In this document: piece after piece, positions 1 through 10,398 of the stretch
Layout of the letters: the number at the start of each line of letters is the position of its first letter
Numbering within the stretch: the first letter of the stretch is position 1
NCBI GenBank assembly: GCA_905182995.1
Contig: CAJJDP010000150.1
Span: 203,164 to 267,163, forward strand
Source: Paramecium octaurelia
Taxonomy: Eukaryota; Ciliophora; Oligohymenophorea; Peniculida; Parameciidae
DNA length: 64,000 nt
Direction: 5' to 3'
Made by a program: the position numbers and the translations under genes
Notes under the pieces: model-generated
Databases searched by the model: none
Told to the model about the DNA's origin: nothing
The model's input: the letters and a program-made list of their open reading frames with translations, nothing else

Positions 1-1501
1 TGGGCCTTGTAAGTGGTCATTGTGCGCTGAAAATATTGCAGGAAGGTCTGGAAAGCAATGCAGAGAACGATGGTTCAATAATCTCAATCCTAATGTTAAA
101 AAAGGAGGGTGGACATCTGGTTTATATCTAATCACTATTCTTAGAGGAGGATCATGAGATATTTAAAGGGTATCTACAGTATTCGTCATCTTGGTCAAAA
201 ATTGCGAAGAACTTATCAGGCAGAACTGAAAATTCGGTGAAGAACAGGTTTTATTCTACAGTTAGAAAATTATTGGCTGATTAAGAAAAAAATGGGATAT
301 CACTTAAGGTAAATACCCATTTTATTTACTTTAGATGCTTGAAGCACAAGGAGAAAATGGCACTTCAGCTTTATAGACCTTTGTAAAAGAGCATCTATAA
401 AAATACGAGCAGCAAATGTAAATGTAAATGGAATAGGAGGAACCTGAGTCAGATAAATCTATGCAAGAGGAGAAAGTTGAAGAATCTGAAATTAAATCTG
501 AGGATGATGATGATAGTAAATCAAGAAAGAAAATGCAGGCAGAAACATATTAAGAATAAAATCTACTTTATAGGTTATTAAAACAATAAGGAGGACCTAT
601 TAAACGTACTTCATGCATGAAGGATTATTCTACCATTTATAAAAAATATAAAAAAAGGTACAATCAAAAGAAAAAAGATAAAAAATTGTCTGATAAGGTA
701 GAGAACCTTAGGAAAATGATACTAAAAAAGGATGATTACAAAAATTCATCTGAAGAAAAGGAATTAGATTTCTAATAAAATCTTGAATAATAATTAGCGA
801 ATTTTTCTCAATAAAAAATAGATGCTCAATCCCAAAATGGGGATTCTGATAAAATGAATGAGTTTCAAGAAAAATTATTGGCATTCTTTAATTAACAGTT
901 AAATGAAGTAATGAAGAAATTCTATGTGGAAATGGGTGATCCCAAATAAGCCAAATGGCAAATGATTCTATCTTCTGATGACAATAAAATCTAATAACAA
1001 TAATAATAACAATAACAATAGCAATAACAATAATAATAACAATAATAATAATAATAACAATAATAATAGCAATAACAATAATAATAACAATAACAATAAC
1101 AATAACAATAATAATAGTTACAAGAAAGTAAAAAAAAAACTAAACGGCAAATTGCAAAGAGTGTAAAAGTCAAAGAGGAGGAAGATGAACAAAAATAAAT
1201 GGTTATGAATACATTTCTATAAAAATTTAATCATCTAGGTTAAATTGGAATTACTCAATTAGGGTATTATTGTTAAATAACTTTTAGAGCTAATGTAAAT
1301 GAAGGTAAAAATGAAACTGAAAATTAGATGGTTTAAGATGGAAAAATAGATCAAAAAATGATGTTCCTTATTAGTTAATTGCATACTTTAGAGAATATGT
1401 TAGGTGATACAAAAAAGGAATTCAGCAGATTAGAGGCTAGTCTCTATGAAAAAATCAACAATACTTCATTTCACTCTAATAATTCGAGTGAAAAGAATTG
1501 A
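1..1501 (+). CDS. R2R3-type Myb/SANT DNA-binding protein, 5' partial
   Basis: The frame enters from the left edge. It reads through the second half of one Myb repeat (KWSLCAENIAGRSGKQCRERW) and then a full SANT/Myb repeat starting GGWTSEEDHEIF and ending GRTENSVKNRFYS. Two tiny introns, about 120-144 (25 nt) and 309-334 (26 nt), restore the frame. The rest is acidic and lysine-rich, carries a long polyglutamine run (992-1117), and ends at TGA 1499-1501. TAA and TAG occur throughout as glutamine. The paired Myb repeats indicate sequence-specific DNA binding in the nucleus, so a transcription factor is the natural reading. The acidic and Q-rich tail would suit an activation or assembly region (inference). 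The N-terminus lies outside the window. Confidence 0.85.
992..1117 (+). repeat. 42-codon polyglutamine tract written as TAA/CAA/TAG
   Basis: Within the Myb gene, 42 consecutive codons are TAA, CAA or TAG, all glutamine in the ciliate code. TAA dominates, CAA is interspersed and a few are TAG. In the standard code this stretch would be full of stops. The mixed codons make it an imperfect trinucleotide repeat, which should slip less than a pure one. Confidence 0.9.
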
Positions 1502-2025
1502 TACTTAATTATTGTTATTTAATTTCTTTGATTTTGTGTCAGCCATATAAAACAAATAAGTATTCTCTTTTCTACTTGATCCAATTCAAAAACCTTTCAT
1601 ATAAGGATATTCTTTACTAGCAAAATAACTGGTTGCAATTTTTATCATATTTCTTTAAAAATAAGTAAATCCAATAAAGCATCATTTAGCTAATTTCTAT
1701 TCAAATTTACTCCATTTTCCTAGCTGATGCATTAAAATATTTCATCGATTAAATGCAGTACATTTTGTGCTCTATACAAAGCAAAAAGCCAGTTTCTTTT
1801 AAAATAAAAAAACTTTTTTATTAAAGAGGCGTCGTGATTTTGAGAATCGACTATTTTGTGGTAACTCTAATAAAGAATTTAGACTATACTAAAAACAATG
1901 GTTTAGTTATTTTTAGATTTATGAAAGAAAAGTGTTTAAAGTTGTTTAAATAATAACAAAAACATAATTTTTGTTCATTATTTAGATCCTTTGATCAATT
2001 GAAACGAAATTTATCTTCTAGAACT
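1502..2025 (-). other. Unresolved minus-strand coding-like segment
   Basis: This stretch lies between the convergent ends of the Myb gene and the cyclin gene. Minus-strand translation gives several short protein-like pieces in different frames, for example one ending SKEYPYMKGF before a TGA complementary to 1586-1588, and an upstream S/L/Q/K-rich piece. I could not join them with convincing introns. It may be a small multi-exon gene, a decayed gene or long 3' ends. No function is suggested. Confidence 0.3.
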
Positions 2026-2867
2026 TCAAACTGATTGTTTTGGAGCTTTCTAGTGATTCATGCCTTTGTTTTTAGTAATCTTTTTGTTTATTTGTTTATT
2101 TCGTATTTTACTTTCAGAATCTTCTTTTTATTCTTTATCTATTTCAATTTCTTAAGCTCGTAGTATTTTATTATGTATGAACTAGGATAGCTGAAGAATT
2201 TTATTTGTAAATTAGATTTTCTGTTCTTGGCTATAAGCAACTATGGCTAAAGCAAGTTCGATGTGAGAATGTTTGTAAATGTCAAAATCTGCAATAGTTT
2301 TAAATGAATACCTAGCAGAATGAACAGTAATAAACTTTAGATATTTTCATTTATTTCTATATTCATTGCCAATAAATAATCTGATGAAGTAATGTAATTT
2401 AGCTGAAATCCCATAACTTTAATTATTTACTCTTCCATTTCATCATACTCTCCATTCTAATACAGATTCTAGCCATCCGAATCGTACAGTTTAATCTACG
2501 ACATCATTTCTGTTTCATTAAACTACATGTTATTTTCATTTTTACTTTAGATGCTAAAGAATAGGCTGAAATTCCCAATAACTATAGATATTATTAGGTT
2601 ATATTAAAACAATTAAGATAAGTATCAATGTATATGACTGCAAGTTCGATGGTTTTTAGAGAATGTCTGAATTGAGAAGATTACTAATTATATGTGAATA
2701 TAGATACTGCCACAATCCATTAAACGAGAATATCTCTTCTACATATGCCTTACGAATCACTCAAGTAAAATTCATTCAACTTATTTATTGGTTTAGACTA
2801 AGAAATTTAAAAATACAGATACTTTTTCCCTAATTATTAAATCTCTTATTTGAGAAATATAAGGCAT
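2026..2867 (-). CDS. Cyclin (A/B-like, two cyclin folds)
   Basis: The minus-strand reading starts MPYISQIRDLIIREK and uses several GT..AG introns of 23-25 nt. The cyclin N-box is seen as HSLKTIELAVIYIDTYLN followed by YLQLLGISAYSLASK. The C-terminal cyclin fold is seen as GFQLNYITSSDYLLA followed by ARYSFKTIADFDIYKH and ELALAIVAYS. The tail is basic, K/Q/N-rich, and ends at TGA 2026-2028. Cyclins bind and activate cyclin-dependent kinases, and the short N-terminus lacks an obvious destruction box. One base appears to be missing near 2344-2347, where the frame shifts between the two halves of the C-terminal fold. This could be a T-homopolymer error or an intron I did not see. Confidence 0.75.
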
Positions 2868-2959
2868 TCTGATTTATTATCTAAATAATAATAATAAATC
2901 TAAGGACCACTTAGAATTCAAATTTATAGATAAATATTGTGGTGTATCTGAACTATTTA

Positions 2960-3277
2960 TCATATCAAATAAGGAAATTTAAATGTTCCAGAACAAAATA
3001 ATAATTAAATATATTCTAATCTTTATGTGATTCTCTGTGACCTTCTGGTTGTTTCTTGTTGTAAGATTTATAATTAAACCCTAAAATCATCTTCTTTAAG
3101 CAAAAATCCCCATTGAGATGACTTACAACCTTCTTTAATGGTAAAATATAATTAAAAAACTAAATCAAGCTAATATTATTTGTTAGTAAAATATTTCAGA
3201 AATTAATTAATTCCCTATTTCTTTAATTATTGTTTTAGAAAGTAACCATAATTCTACAACAGATCAAGATACATCAT
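2960..3277 (-). CDS. Hypothetical protein, 105 aa
   Basis: This is an uninterrupted minus-strand frame from ATG 3277 to TGA 2960-2962 in the ciliate code. The product begins MMYLDLLQNYGYFLKQQ and has a polar, Q/K-rich middle with the segment EETTRRSQRITQRLEY-like in character. No signal peptide, membrane segment or known motif is visible. It sits just upstream of the cyclin gene on the same strand. The true start could lie further upstream, because the frame stays open for some codons before the ATG. Family unknown. Confidence 0.5.
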
Positions 3278-3550
3278 GCAGGAAGGTTAATTGCTTTTAA
3301 TATTGCTATGAGTCTTATGAAAATTATTAAATAAACTCTTTTTTATAATTATATATTAGAATTATAAATTAATCCTTACATATATTGATTTGAAAAACTA
3401 TGTTAATTTTAGATTTTTTCAGCTAAAATTTGCAATTATAAGAAAATAGTAAAGCATTCACATAGCTCATGTCAATATCCAAGTCTTAGAGAACAGTTTA
3501 GAATTTTAGAAAGTAAAAATTATTTGTTTAGTAAAATAATAAATTAAAAT

Positions 3551-3778
3551 TCAATATGTTTGTTTGGTTTCGCAGATTTCATTTTTAATTACTACTTCTA
3601 TTTTATAAGAAAATGCTACTTAAAAGATATCAGTTAACTTCCTTGTTGTTATTATTAATGTAAAAATTAGTAATTCATTTATTGTTAAAAGCTTCTTAGT
3701 TTCAAAGGATAACTATCTTCTCTTATTTTCTTTCAGAGTATATTCCACTAGATAGCAAATATCTTTGGATGACAACAT
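3551..3778 (-). CDS. Hypothetical small protein, 75 aa
   Basis: This open minus-strand frame runs from ATG 3778 to TGA 3551-3553. The sequence starts MLSSKDICYLVEYTLKENK and contains a hydrophobic patch LLIFTLIITTR. It is short and has no recognised domain. It may be only the first exon of a longer gene or a chance frame in AT-rich DNA. The sequence between 3779 and 4190 shows no further gene that I can support. Confidence 0.35.
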
Positions 3779-4190
3779 TTTAAAATATTCAAATCAAAAA
3801 GAACAATGAATAATGCAAAATAAAATTAAATGAAAATAATAATTGTAATTAGCATTTGTATTTATATTCATTTAATTTATTGATAATACTGGTTCACAGG
3901 CCAAATATTATTATCCTACCTTACTTTTGCTTTTATTAGAATATCAATGATTACATTTCTAATAAAATACAAAAGAGGACAAGAACACAAACGATAAATT
4001 TAACTTTCCTTATTTTTTTACTTTTATTTTATATATTGAAAATAATAAGAAAATATCATTTTCTATTTACTGCACTTGAAAATAAATGACCATAAAATTG
4101 AAGGGAATATAACAATAATAGCCCTTATATCTGTTAAGAGATAATTTAGAATCAAAAGATAATCATTTTAATAAAAAATAAGCATGAGAA

Positions 4191-5013
4191 TCATTGATTC
4201 GATATACTGTTAATTTTTTAATGCAAGATTTTCTATCTGATACAATTTATTCTAGCTGTTAGGTTTTCGAGATTTTTTTCATCTATCATTTAAGGTACAT
4301 ATTTATATTTTTATTAAGTAATGATTCTCTCTGTTTTGAAAGCTTTCTCTAAAATCTCTTACGGAACTGGTGATCCTTTATTAGGCGAAAGTTTTTGCCT
4401 AATACCAGGTTAGGCTGTGGAGGCTTCGGTTCTACTGAATTTGTGCTGGGATAATCTATTGCTATTTGAAATTTATTAATCCATAAAAACGAGCATGGGT
4501 TGTCTTTTCAAGATGTCTTAGGGTTGATAATATCCCAATGGAGGAATATAGTTTTCTGTTTTCTATTTTTTTCCAAGTCTTGGTGAATTACAAATGTTAG
4601 TTGTAAACTTTCTTACAATTCCATCATTAAATTACAACTTTTAGTTTAATCCTGTGAGTGGTTTTTAAACTTAGATCTCTGTTTCAATATTTAATTAAAA
4701 TTTTTTATCTAGCTTACGTAAATTAGTTAAGCTACACCAATCAGAATTTCCATGAGTTGAGTAAATCTCTTTAAGAAATCTCACTTTTTTATTTCTATCA
4801 TATATAAATAATGATATATTACATTGAAGATGTTTTGGAAGTATTTGATGTAGTTCTATCAAAAATATGTTCGCTTTTTTTTTTATTTGCTCTTGAGAAA
4901 CTTCTTTTTGTCAAACCCTTGAGATTTCCTAGCTCGTCTCGTTCATCTTTAAAAGGAATGAAACCAGTGCCTTCTTGCTCAGCTTTTTCCTATAAAAAAT
5001 TTAATGCTTTCAT
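4191..5013 (-). CDS. Hypothetical protein, 264 aa, proline/glycine-motif polar protein
   Basis: The frame runs from ATG 5013 to TGA 4191-4193 with one 28-nt intron at 4795-4822. The spliced length is exactly 265 codons. The product is hydrophilic and Q/K/S/N-rich. Motifs seen are EGTGFIPFKDERDELG near the N-terminus and IPPLGYYQPQD in the middle, the latter reminiscent of the P-G-x-Y-x-P motifs of axonemal sperm-tail PG-rich proteins. That resemblance is weak. No signal peptide or membrane segment is present. A cytoskeletal or ciliary role is only a suggestion. Confidence 0.65.
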
Positions 5014-5405
5014 TTAATTTATTTATAAACATTAGTAAATACAATTTGTCTAAATAATATATCTTTGATCTAATCTAGGCTGTATTATCGTTCATTTGAG
5101 TTGCAATAAAGATCAAATAGTAGATAATTTGTTATGTTATTTGAGTAAGGTTAAATAAGAAATCTAATAAAAATAAGGAATGTGTAATTTATATCAATTT
5201 AGATATCATATCTTAAATCAAATGGAGTGCAATCAAGAATATCAAATTACTTGTTAATGATTGGAATTCTAATTCTCAGAAAAGTCTTATAGAAGTATAT
5301 TGTAATTTAATTAGATTGAGAAGGCTAATCAGTAAATAAGTAAAACTTAATTAAAACTATTGAATTGATTAAATACATTATATAATAAATATAAAATATT
5401 TTTGA

Positions 5406-7524
5406 ATGTAATAGGAGTTGGCTTAACCAATATTGTTTATCGATATTGATGAGGATGGGAAATTTCTGATGTCTAAGAAGGCTGTTCAATTCATCTAAGC
5501 TATTGAAACTAATATCGCCATAATTTCAATTGTGGGTTAATATAGGACAGGAAAGTCTTATTTACTAAATAGATTTGCTGGATAGTAAACTGGGTTCACT
5601 TTAGGATCAAGCACCAATCCTTGCACGAAAGGAATCTGGATTTGGGGCAAAAGAGTCGAATCAGACAATCTTACAATTCTTCTTCTAGATACAGAAGGAT
5701 TGAGTAATATTTTTACAGTAAATTACAGATTCCTATGAAAGAGACTAAAATAATGATGCTAGGTTGCTTGTTCTCGCTTGCTTGATTAGTTCTAATTTGC
5801 TTTACAATGTAATGTAAGTCATCGATGAGAAATCTCTGGAAACACTTTCCTTCACCACTAATATTAGTAAGCATCTATTGGGAGATGATGAATTTATTAC
5901 TCAATATCTCCCTTCACTCACTTGGGTAATTAGAGATTTTGGCCTTGATTTGTAAGGATCGACTCCAAACACTTACTTGGAGGAATGTCTTGATGAATAA
6001 CAGGGTTTTGCTGATGAATTTAAGCAAAGGAATTAAATAAGATAGGCTATAACCAAATATTTCAAACGAAGAAATTGCTACACTTTAGTTAGACCGGTGG
6101 CAGATGAAAGGCAATTAAGAGAGCTAGATAAAGTGGCTTACTCTGAATTAAGATACGAGTTTAAAATCTAATTAAACTAACTTATCCAGAATACTTTGCT
6201 GGATATTCAACCAAAAATGTACAAGAATACTCCTCTGAATGGAAAAAGACTAATTGAATTAGTCACCCAATATGTTACTACAATAAATAATGGGAGTGTG
6301 CCCAATATTGAGAATGTTTGGGATAGGATTCTATCAAAGGAGTTCAATAAAATGATGGAAAAAGCAAAAGAGATTTTATCATCTGATATCTCACTTCCTA
6401 CGACTTATGAATTACTATTTTCTAATTTGCATTAGGTTAGTACAAAAGCACAAGAGTCAATTTTGCATTATCACATAGCTCCTGATAGGTAGATTGAAGG
6501 AATTGTCTAATTGAGTAAATCAATAACTGAGAAGTCTCAAGTATTATTCTAAGAAAACTACATCAAATCCAAGAGAACAAACTAAGTGATTTCAAAGTAT
6601 TTTATTTGTTATACCATAGTAAAATGTATGACATCTTAAATTAGCTTTCTGAATAGGGGAAATTGGTTAATGTGTAGCACATCATTGCCTAAGTTAACAA
6701 TATCAAAAAAGTAATGAAAAATAAAATTATGAATTTAGATTTACTTTTAAGAAGCAAAACCACCTTCGAATTACGAATGCTATGTCCAATTTCTGGAGTT
6801 GGTTATGCAAATTATTGAAAAAGTGGCTAATACTATGCAAATGAATTTTTAGAGAAAAGAAGAAGATTATAAACAGGAAGTTAATGTTTTGAAAAGCCAA
6901 ATCAATACTTTATAAGAGATACTAAAAAACGAGAAAGAGAATTTACATAAACAATTGGATTAAGTTAAAATAACTTTACAAGAGGAAAGGATTATGTACG
7001 AAAAGAAACTATTAGAATTGGATAACTCTGGTGGAATTGAATTTAGAAAAGGGGAATTGTTTGAAAATCCTGATTTATTTATGAAAAAGGAATTAAAGAA
7101 TCAGTAATTATAATCTTAGCAGACTTTTAATTTAACTTTAAAGGATATTAATTAAAAATTCATGGATTTAAAGGAAAAATTAGATGATATTTATGAAGCA
7201 AGAGTAGAGATAGAAAGAGATAAAATATATAATAAGGCTATGTATGATTGCAAAGAATAAAATTAAGCCTAAATTGACAGAATTAAATTGACTTATGAAG
7301 GTGAAGTCAAGATTTTGAAAGAAGATCGATAAAGATTATAAGAATAAAGAGAGCTTTTATAAATTTAATTAACACAAAAAGATTGTGAATTCTAAATCTT
7401 AAAAGAGAGACTAAAATAAATTGAAAAACAAAAGACAAAAGATATTGAACATGCAGACATGCTATGTAAAATAAGTGATTAGCTAGTTAAAGCATTAAAA
7501 AAATTAGAGAAAAAAAAACTATGA
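5406..7524 (+). CDS. Guanylate-binding-protein (GBP/dynamin-superfamily) GTPase
   Basis: ATG 5406 starts MQQELAQPILFIDID. The G domain shows P-loop GQYRTGKS (residues 44-51), a switch/G3 motif LLDTEGL (D95) and a GBP-type G4 region TWVIRDFGLDL. A long helical C-terminal half follows, ending in a strongly charged coiled coil (KEEDYKQEVNVLKSQ..., LKERLKQIEKQK). Introns are about 5704-5728 (25 nt), a 20-nt intron near 6537-6556, and a 28-nt intron near 6711-6738. With these the frame closes at 682 codons, TGA 7522-7524. Family members hydrolyse GTP and self-assemble, often at membranes. No CaaX box or membrane anchor is seen. The 3' two-thirds is repeated at 8226-9698 by the scaffold overlap. 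Confidence 0.85.
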
Positions 7525-8224
7525 TTTGTCATTTATTTTTATTTAATTTGGCTATTGAATTATTTATTACAAATTTGAAATATCGATATATATGCTTATC
7601 AAAATAAAATTTAATTAATCATCGCATTATTATTTTGATTTTCTATTGCTATTGCTATTGATTTTTGATAACATAACTATTTTCTCTAGTATCCTCAAAC
7701 TAATAAGAGAATTCATTATCATTTTCTATTTCCTTAATTTCATAAAATTTATTTAGAGCTTCATAAAAGGCTTCGTGAAAATAGATGTTTCCTACAAAAG
7801 TCTTAATCGGATTTTTATTACAATAGTTACATCTACATAATATTAGATATTAATTTTCGTAATCAAAATTTATTTTCTTTAATTCTTCATAAAATGATGC
7901 AAAATCAACAATTTTTCTATCTGGACATTTTTAGAGAATTAAAGGCTATTTAATTCTCTAATTTGGATTAATTATACAAAAAAGTTGTTTAAATAAAACC
8001 TATCTTTCCCGTAACTCTGCAACATAATTCTCTCGTTTGATCTTTTATCTATCCAAAAATTCTTAAAACATATATTATTCTCCTTTATAATCAAAAATCT
8101 ATGTTCCATTACTATAAGACATATCCTTAAACATGTATGAAAGCATGTTTGAATCTAAATATATCTAATTGACAATATTTATCTTTAGAATTTACTCACT
8201 TAATTTTTAATTACATAATGGACA
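6052..8224. repeat. Direct repeat copy 1 (2173 bp) ending at an N gap
   Basis: This block recurs, apparently base for base, at 8226-10398 (offset 2174). It covers the 3' part of the GTPase gene and the 3' end of the MIZ gene. It stops at the single N at 8225, in the middle of the MIZ coding frame. It is interpreted as the end of a contig whose overlap with the next contig was not collapsed. Confidence 0.9.
7619..8224 (-). pseudogene. Truncated duplicate of the MIZ gene 3' end
   Basis: Minus-strand copy of the last part of the SP-RING/MIZ gene (stop complementary to 7619-7621), cut by the N at 8225. It matches 9793-10398 throughout the portion compared. It is listed so that it is not counted as a gene. 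It most likely reflects an assembly overlap, not a biological pseudogene. Confidence 0.8.
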
Positions 8225-8225
8225 N

Positions 8226-9698
8226 ACCAAATATTTCAAACGAAGAAATTGCTACACTTTAGTTAGACCGGTGGCAGATGAAAGGCAATTAAGAGAGCTA
8301 GATAAAGTGGCTTACTCTGAATTAAGATACGAGTTTAAAATCTAATTAAACTAACTTATCCAGAATACTTTGCTGGATATTCAACCAAAAATGTACAAGA
8401 ATACTCCTCTGAATGGAAAAAGACTAATTGAATTAGTCACCCAATATGTTACTACAATAAATAATGGGAGTGTGCCCAATATTGAGAATGTTTGGGATAG
8501 GATTCTATCAAAGGAGTTCAATAAAATGATGGAAAAAGCAAAAGAGATTTTATCATCTGATATCTCACTTCCTACGACTTATGAATTACTATTTTCTAAT
8601 TTGCATTAGGTTAGTACAAAAGCACAAGAGTCAATTTTGCATTATCACATAGCTCCTGATAGGTAGATTGAAGGAATTGTCTAATTGAGTAAATCAATAA
8701 CTGAGAAGTCTCAAGTATTATTCTAAGAAAACTACATCAAATCCAAGAGAACAAACTAAGTGATTTCAAAGTATTTTATTTGTTATACCATAGTAAAATG
8801 TATGACATCTTAAATTAGCTTTCTGAATAGGGGAAATTGGTTAATGTGTAGCACATCATTGCCTAAGTTAACAATATCAAAAAAGTAATGAAAAATAAAA
8901 TTATGAATTTAGATTTACTTTTAAGAAGCAAAACCACCTTCGAATTACGAATGCTATGTCCAATTTCTGGAGTTGGTTATGCAAATTATTGAAAAAGTGG
9001 CTAATACTATGCAAATGAATTTTTAGAGAAAAGAAGAAGATTATAAACAGGAAGTTAATGTTTTGAAAAGCCAAATCAATACTTTATAAGAGATACTAAA
9101 AAACGAGAAAGAGAATTTACATAAACAATTGGATTAAGTTAAAATAACTTTACAAGAGGAAAGGATTATGTACGAAAAGAAACTATTAGAATTGGATAAC
9201 TCTGGTGGAATTGAATTTAGAAAAGGGGAATTGTTTGAAAATCCTGATTTATTTATGAAAAAGGAATTAAAGAATCAGTAATTATAATCTTAGCAGACTT
9301 TTAATTTAACTTTAAAGGATATTAATTAAAAATTCATGGATTTAAAGGAAAAATTAGATGATATTTATGAAGCAAGAGTAGAGATAGAAAGAGATAAAAT
9401 ATATAATAAGGCTATGTATGATTGCAAAGAATAAAATTAAGCCTAAATTGACAGAATTAAATTGACTTATGAAGGTGAAGTCAAGATTTTGAAAGAAGAT
9501 CGATAAAGATTATAAGAATAAAGAGAGCTTTTATAAATTTAATTAACACAAAAAGATTGTGAATTCTAAATCTTAAAAGAGAGACTAAAATAAATTGAAA
9601 AACAAAAGACAAAAGATATTGAACATGCAGACATGCTATGTAAAATAAGTGATTAGCTAGTTAAAGCATTAAAAAAATTAGAGAAAAAAAAACTATGA
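8226..9698 (+). pseudogene. Truncated duplicate of the GTPase 3' part
   Basis: Copy of 6052-7524 lacking the G domain. It has no start of its own, being the left end of a contig. Treat it together with the intact gene at 5406-7524. Confidence 0.8.
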
Positions 9699-10398
9699 TT
9701 TGTCATTTATTTTTATTTAATTTGGCTATTGAATTATTTATTACAAATTTGAAATATCGATATATATGCTTATCAAAATAAAATTTAATTAATCATCGCA
9801 TTATTATTTTGATTTTCTATTGCTATTGCTATTGATTTTTGATAACATAACTATTTTCTCTAGTATCCTCAAACTAATAAGAGAATTCATTATCATTTTC
9901 TATTTCCTTAATTTCATAAAATTTATTTAGAGCTTCATAAAAGGCTTCGTGAAAATAGATGTTTCCTACAAAAGTCTTAATCGGATTTTTATTACAATAG
10001 TTACATCTACATAATATTAGATATTAATTTTCGTAATCAAAATTTATTTTCTTTAATTCTTCATAAAATGATGCAAAATCAACAATTTTTCTATCTGGAC
10101 ATTTTTAGAGAATTAAAGGCTATTTAATTCTCTAATTTGGATTAATTATACAAAAAAGTTGTTTAAATAAAACCTATCTTTCCCGTAACTCTGCAACATA
10201 ATTCTCTCGTTTGATCTTTTATCTATCCAAAAATTCTTAAAACATATATTATTCTCCTTTATAATCAAAAATCTATGTTCCATTACTATAAGACATATCC
10301 TTAAACATGTATGAAAGCATGTTTGAATCTAAATATATCTAATTGACAATATTTATCTTTAGAATTTACTCACTTAATTTTTAATTACATAATGGACA
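8226..10398. repeat. Direct repeat copy 2 (2173 bp) following the N gap
   Basis: Second copy of 6052-8224. It starts immediately after the N, inside the GTPase frame. At its right end the sequence continues smoothly into the rest of the MIZ gene, so this copy is the one joined to genuine right-hand sequence. Confidence 0.9.

Noticed and set aside
978-1166. Asparagine-rich plus ORF (and tyrosine-rich antisense ORF) over the trinucleotide tract
   Set aside because: These are shadow frames of the TAA/CAA repeat. The frame continuous with the Myb domain reads glutamine.
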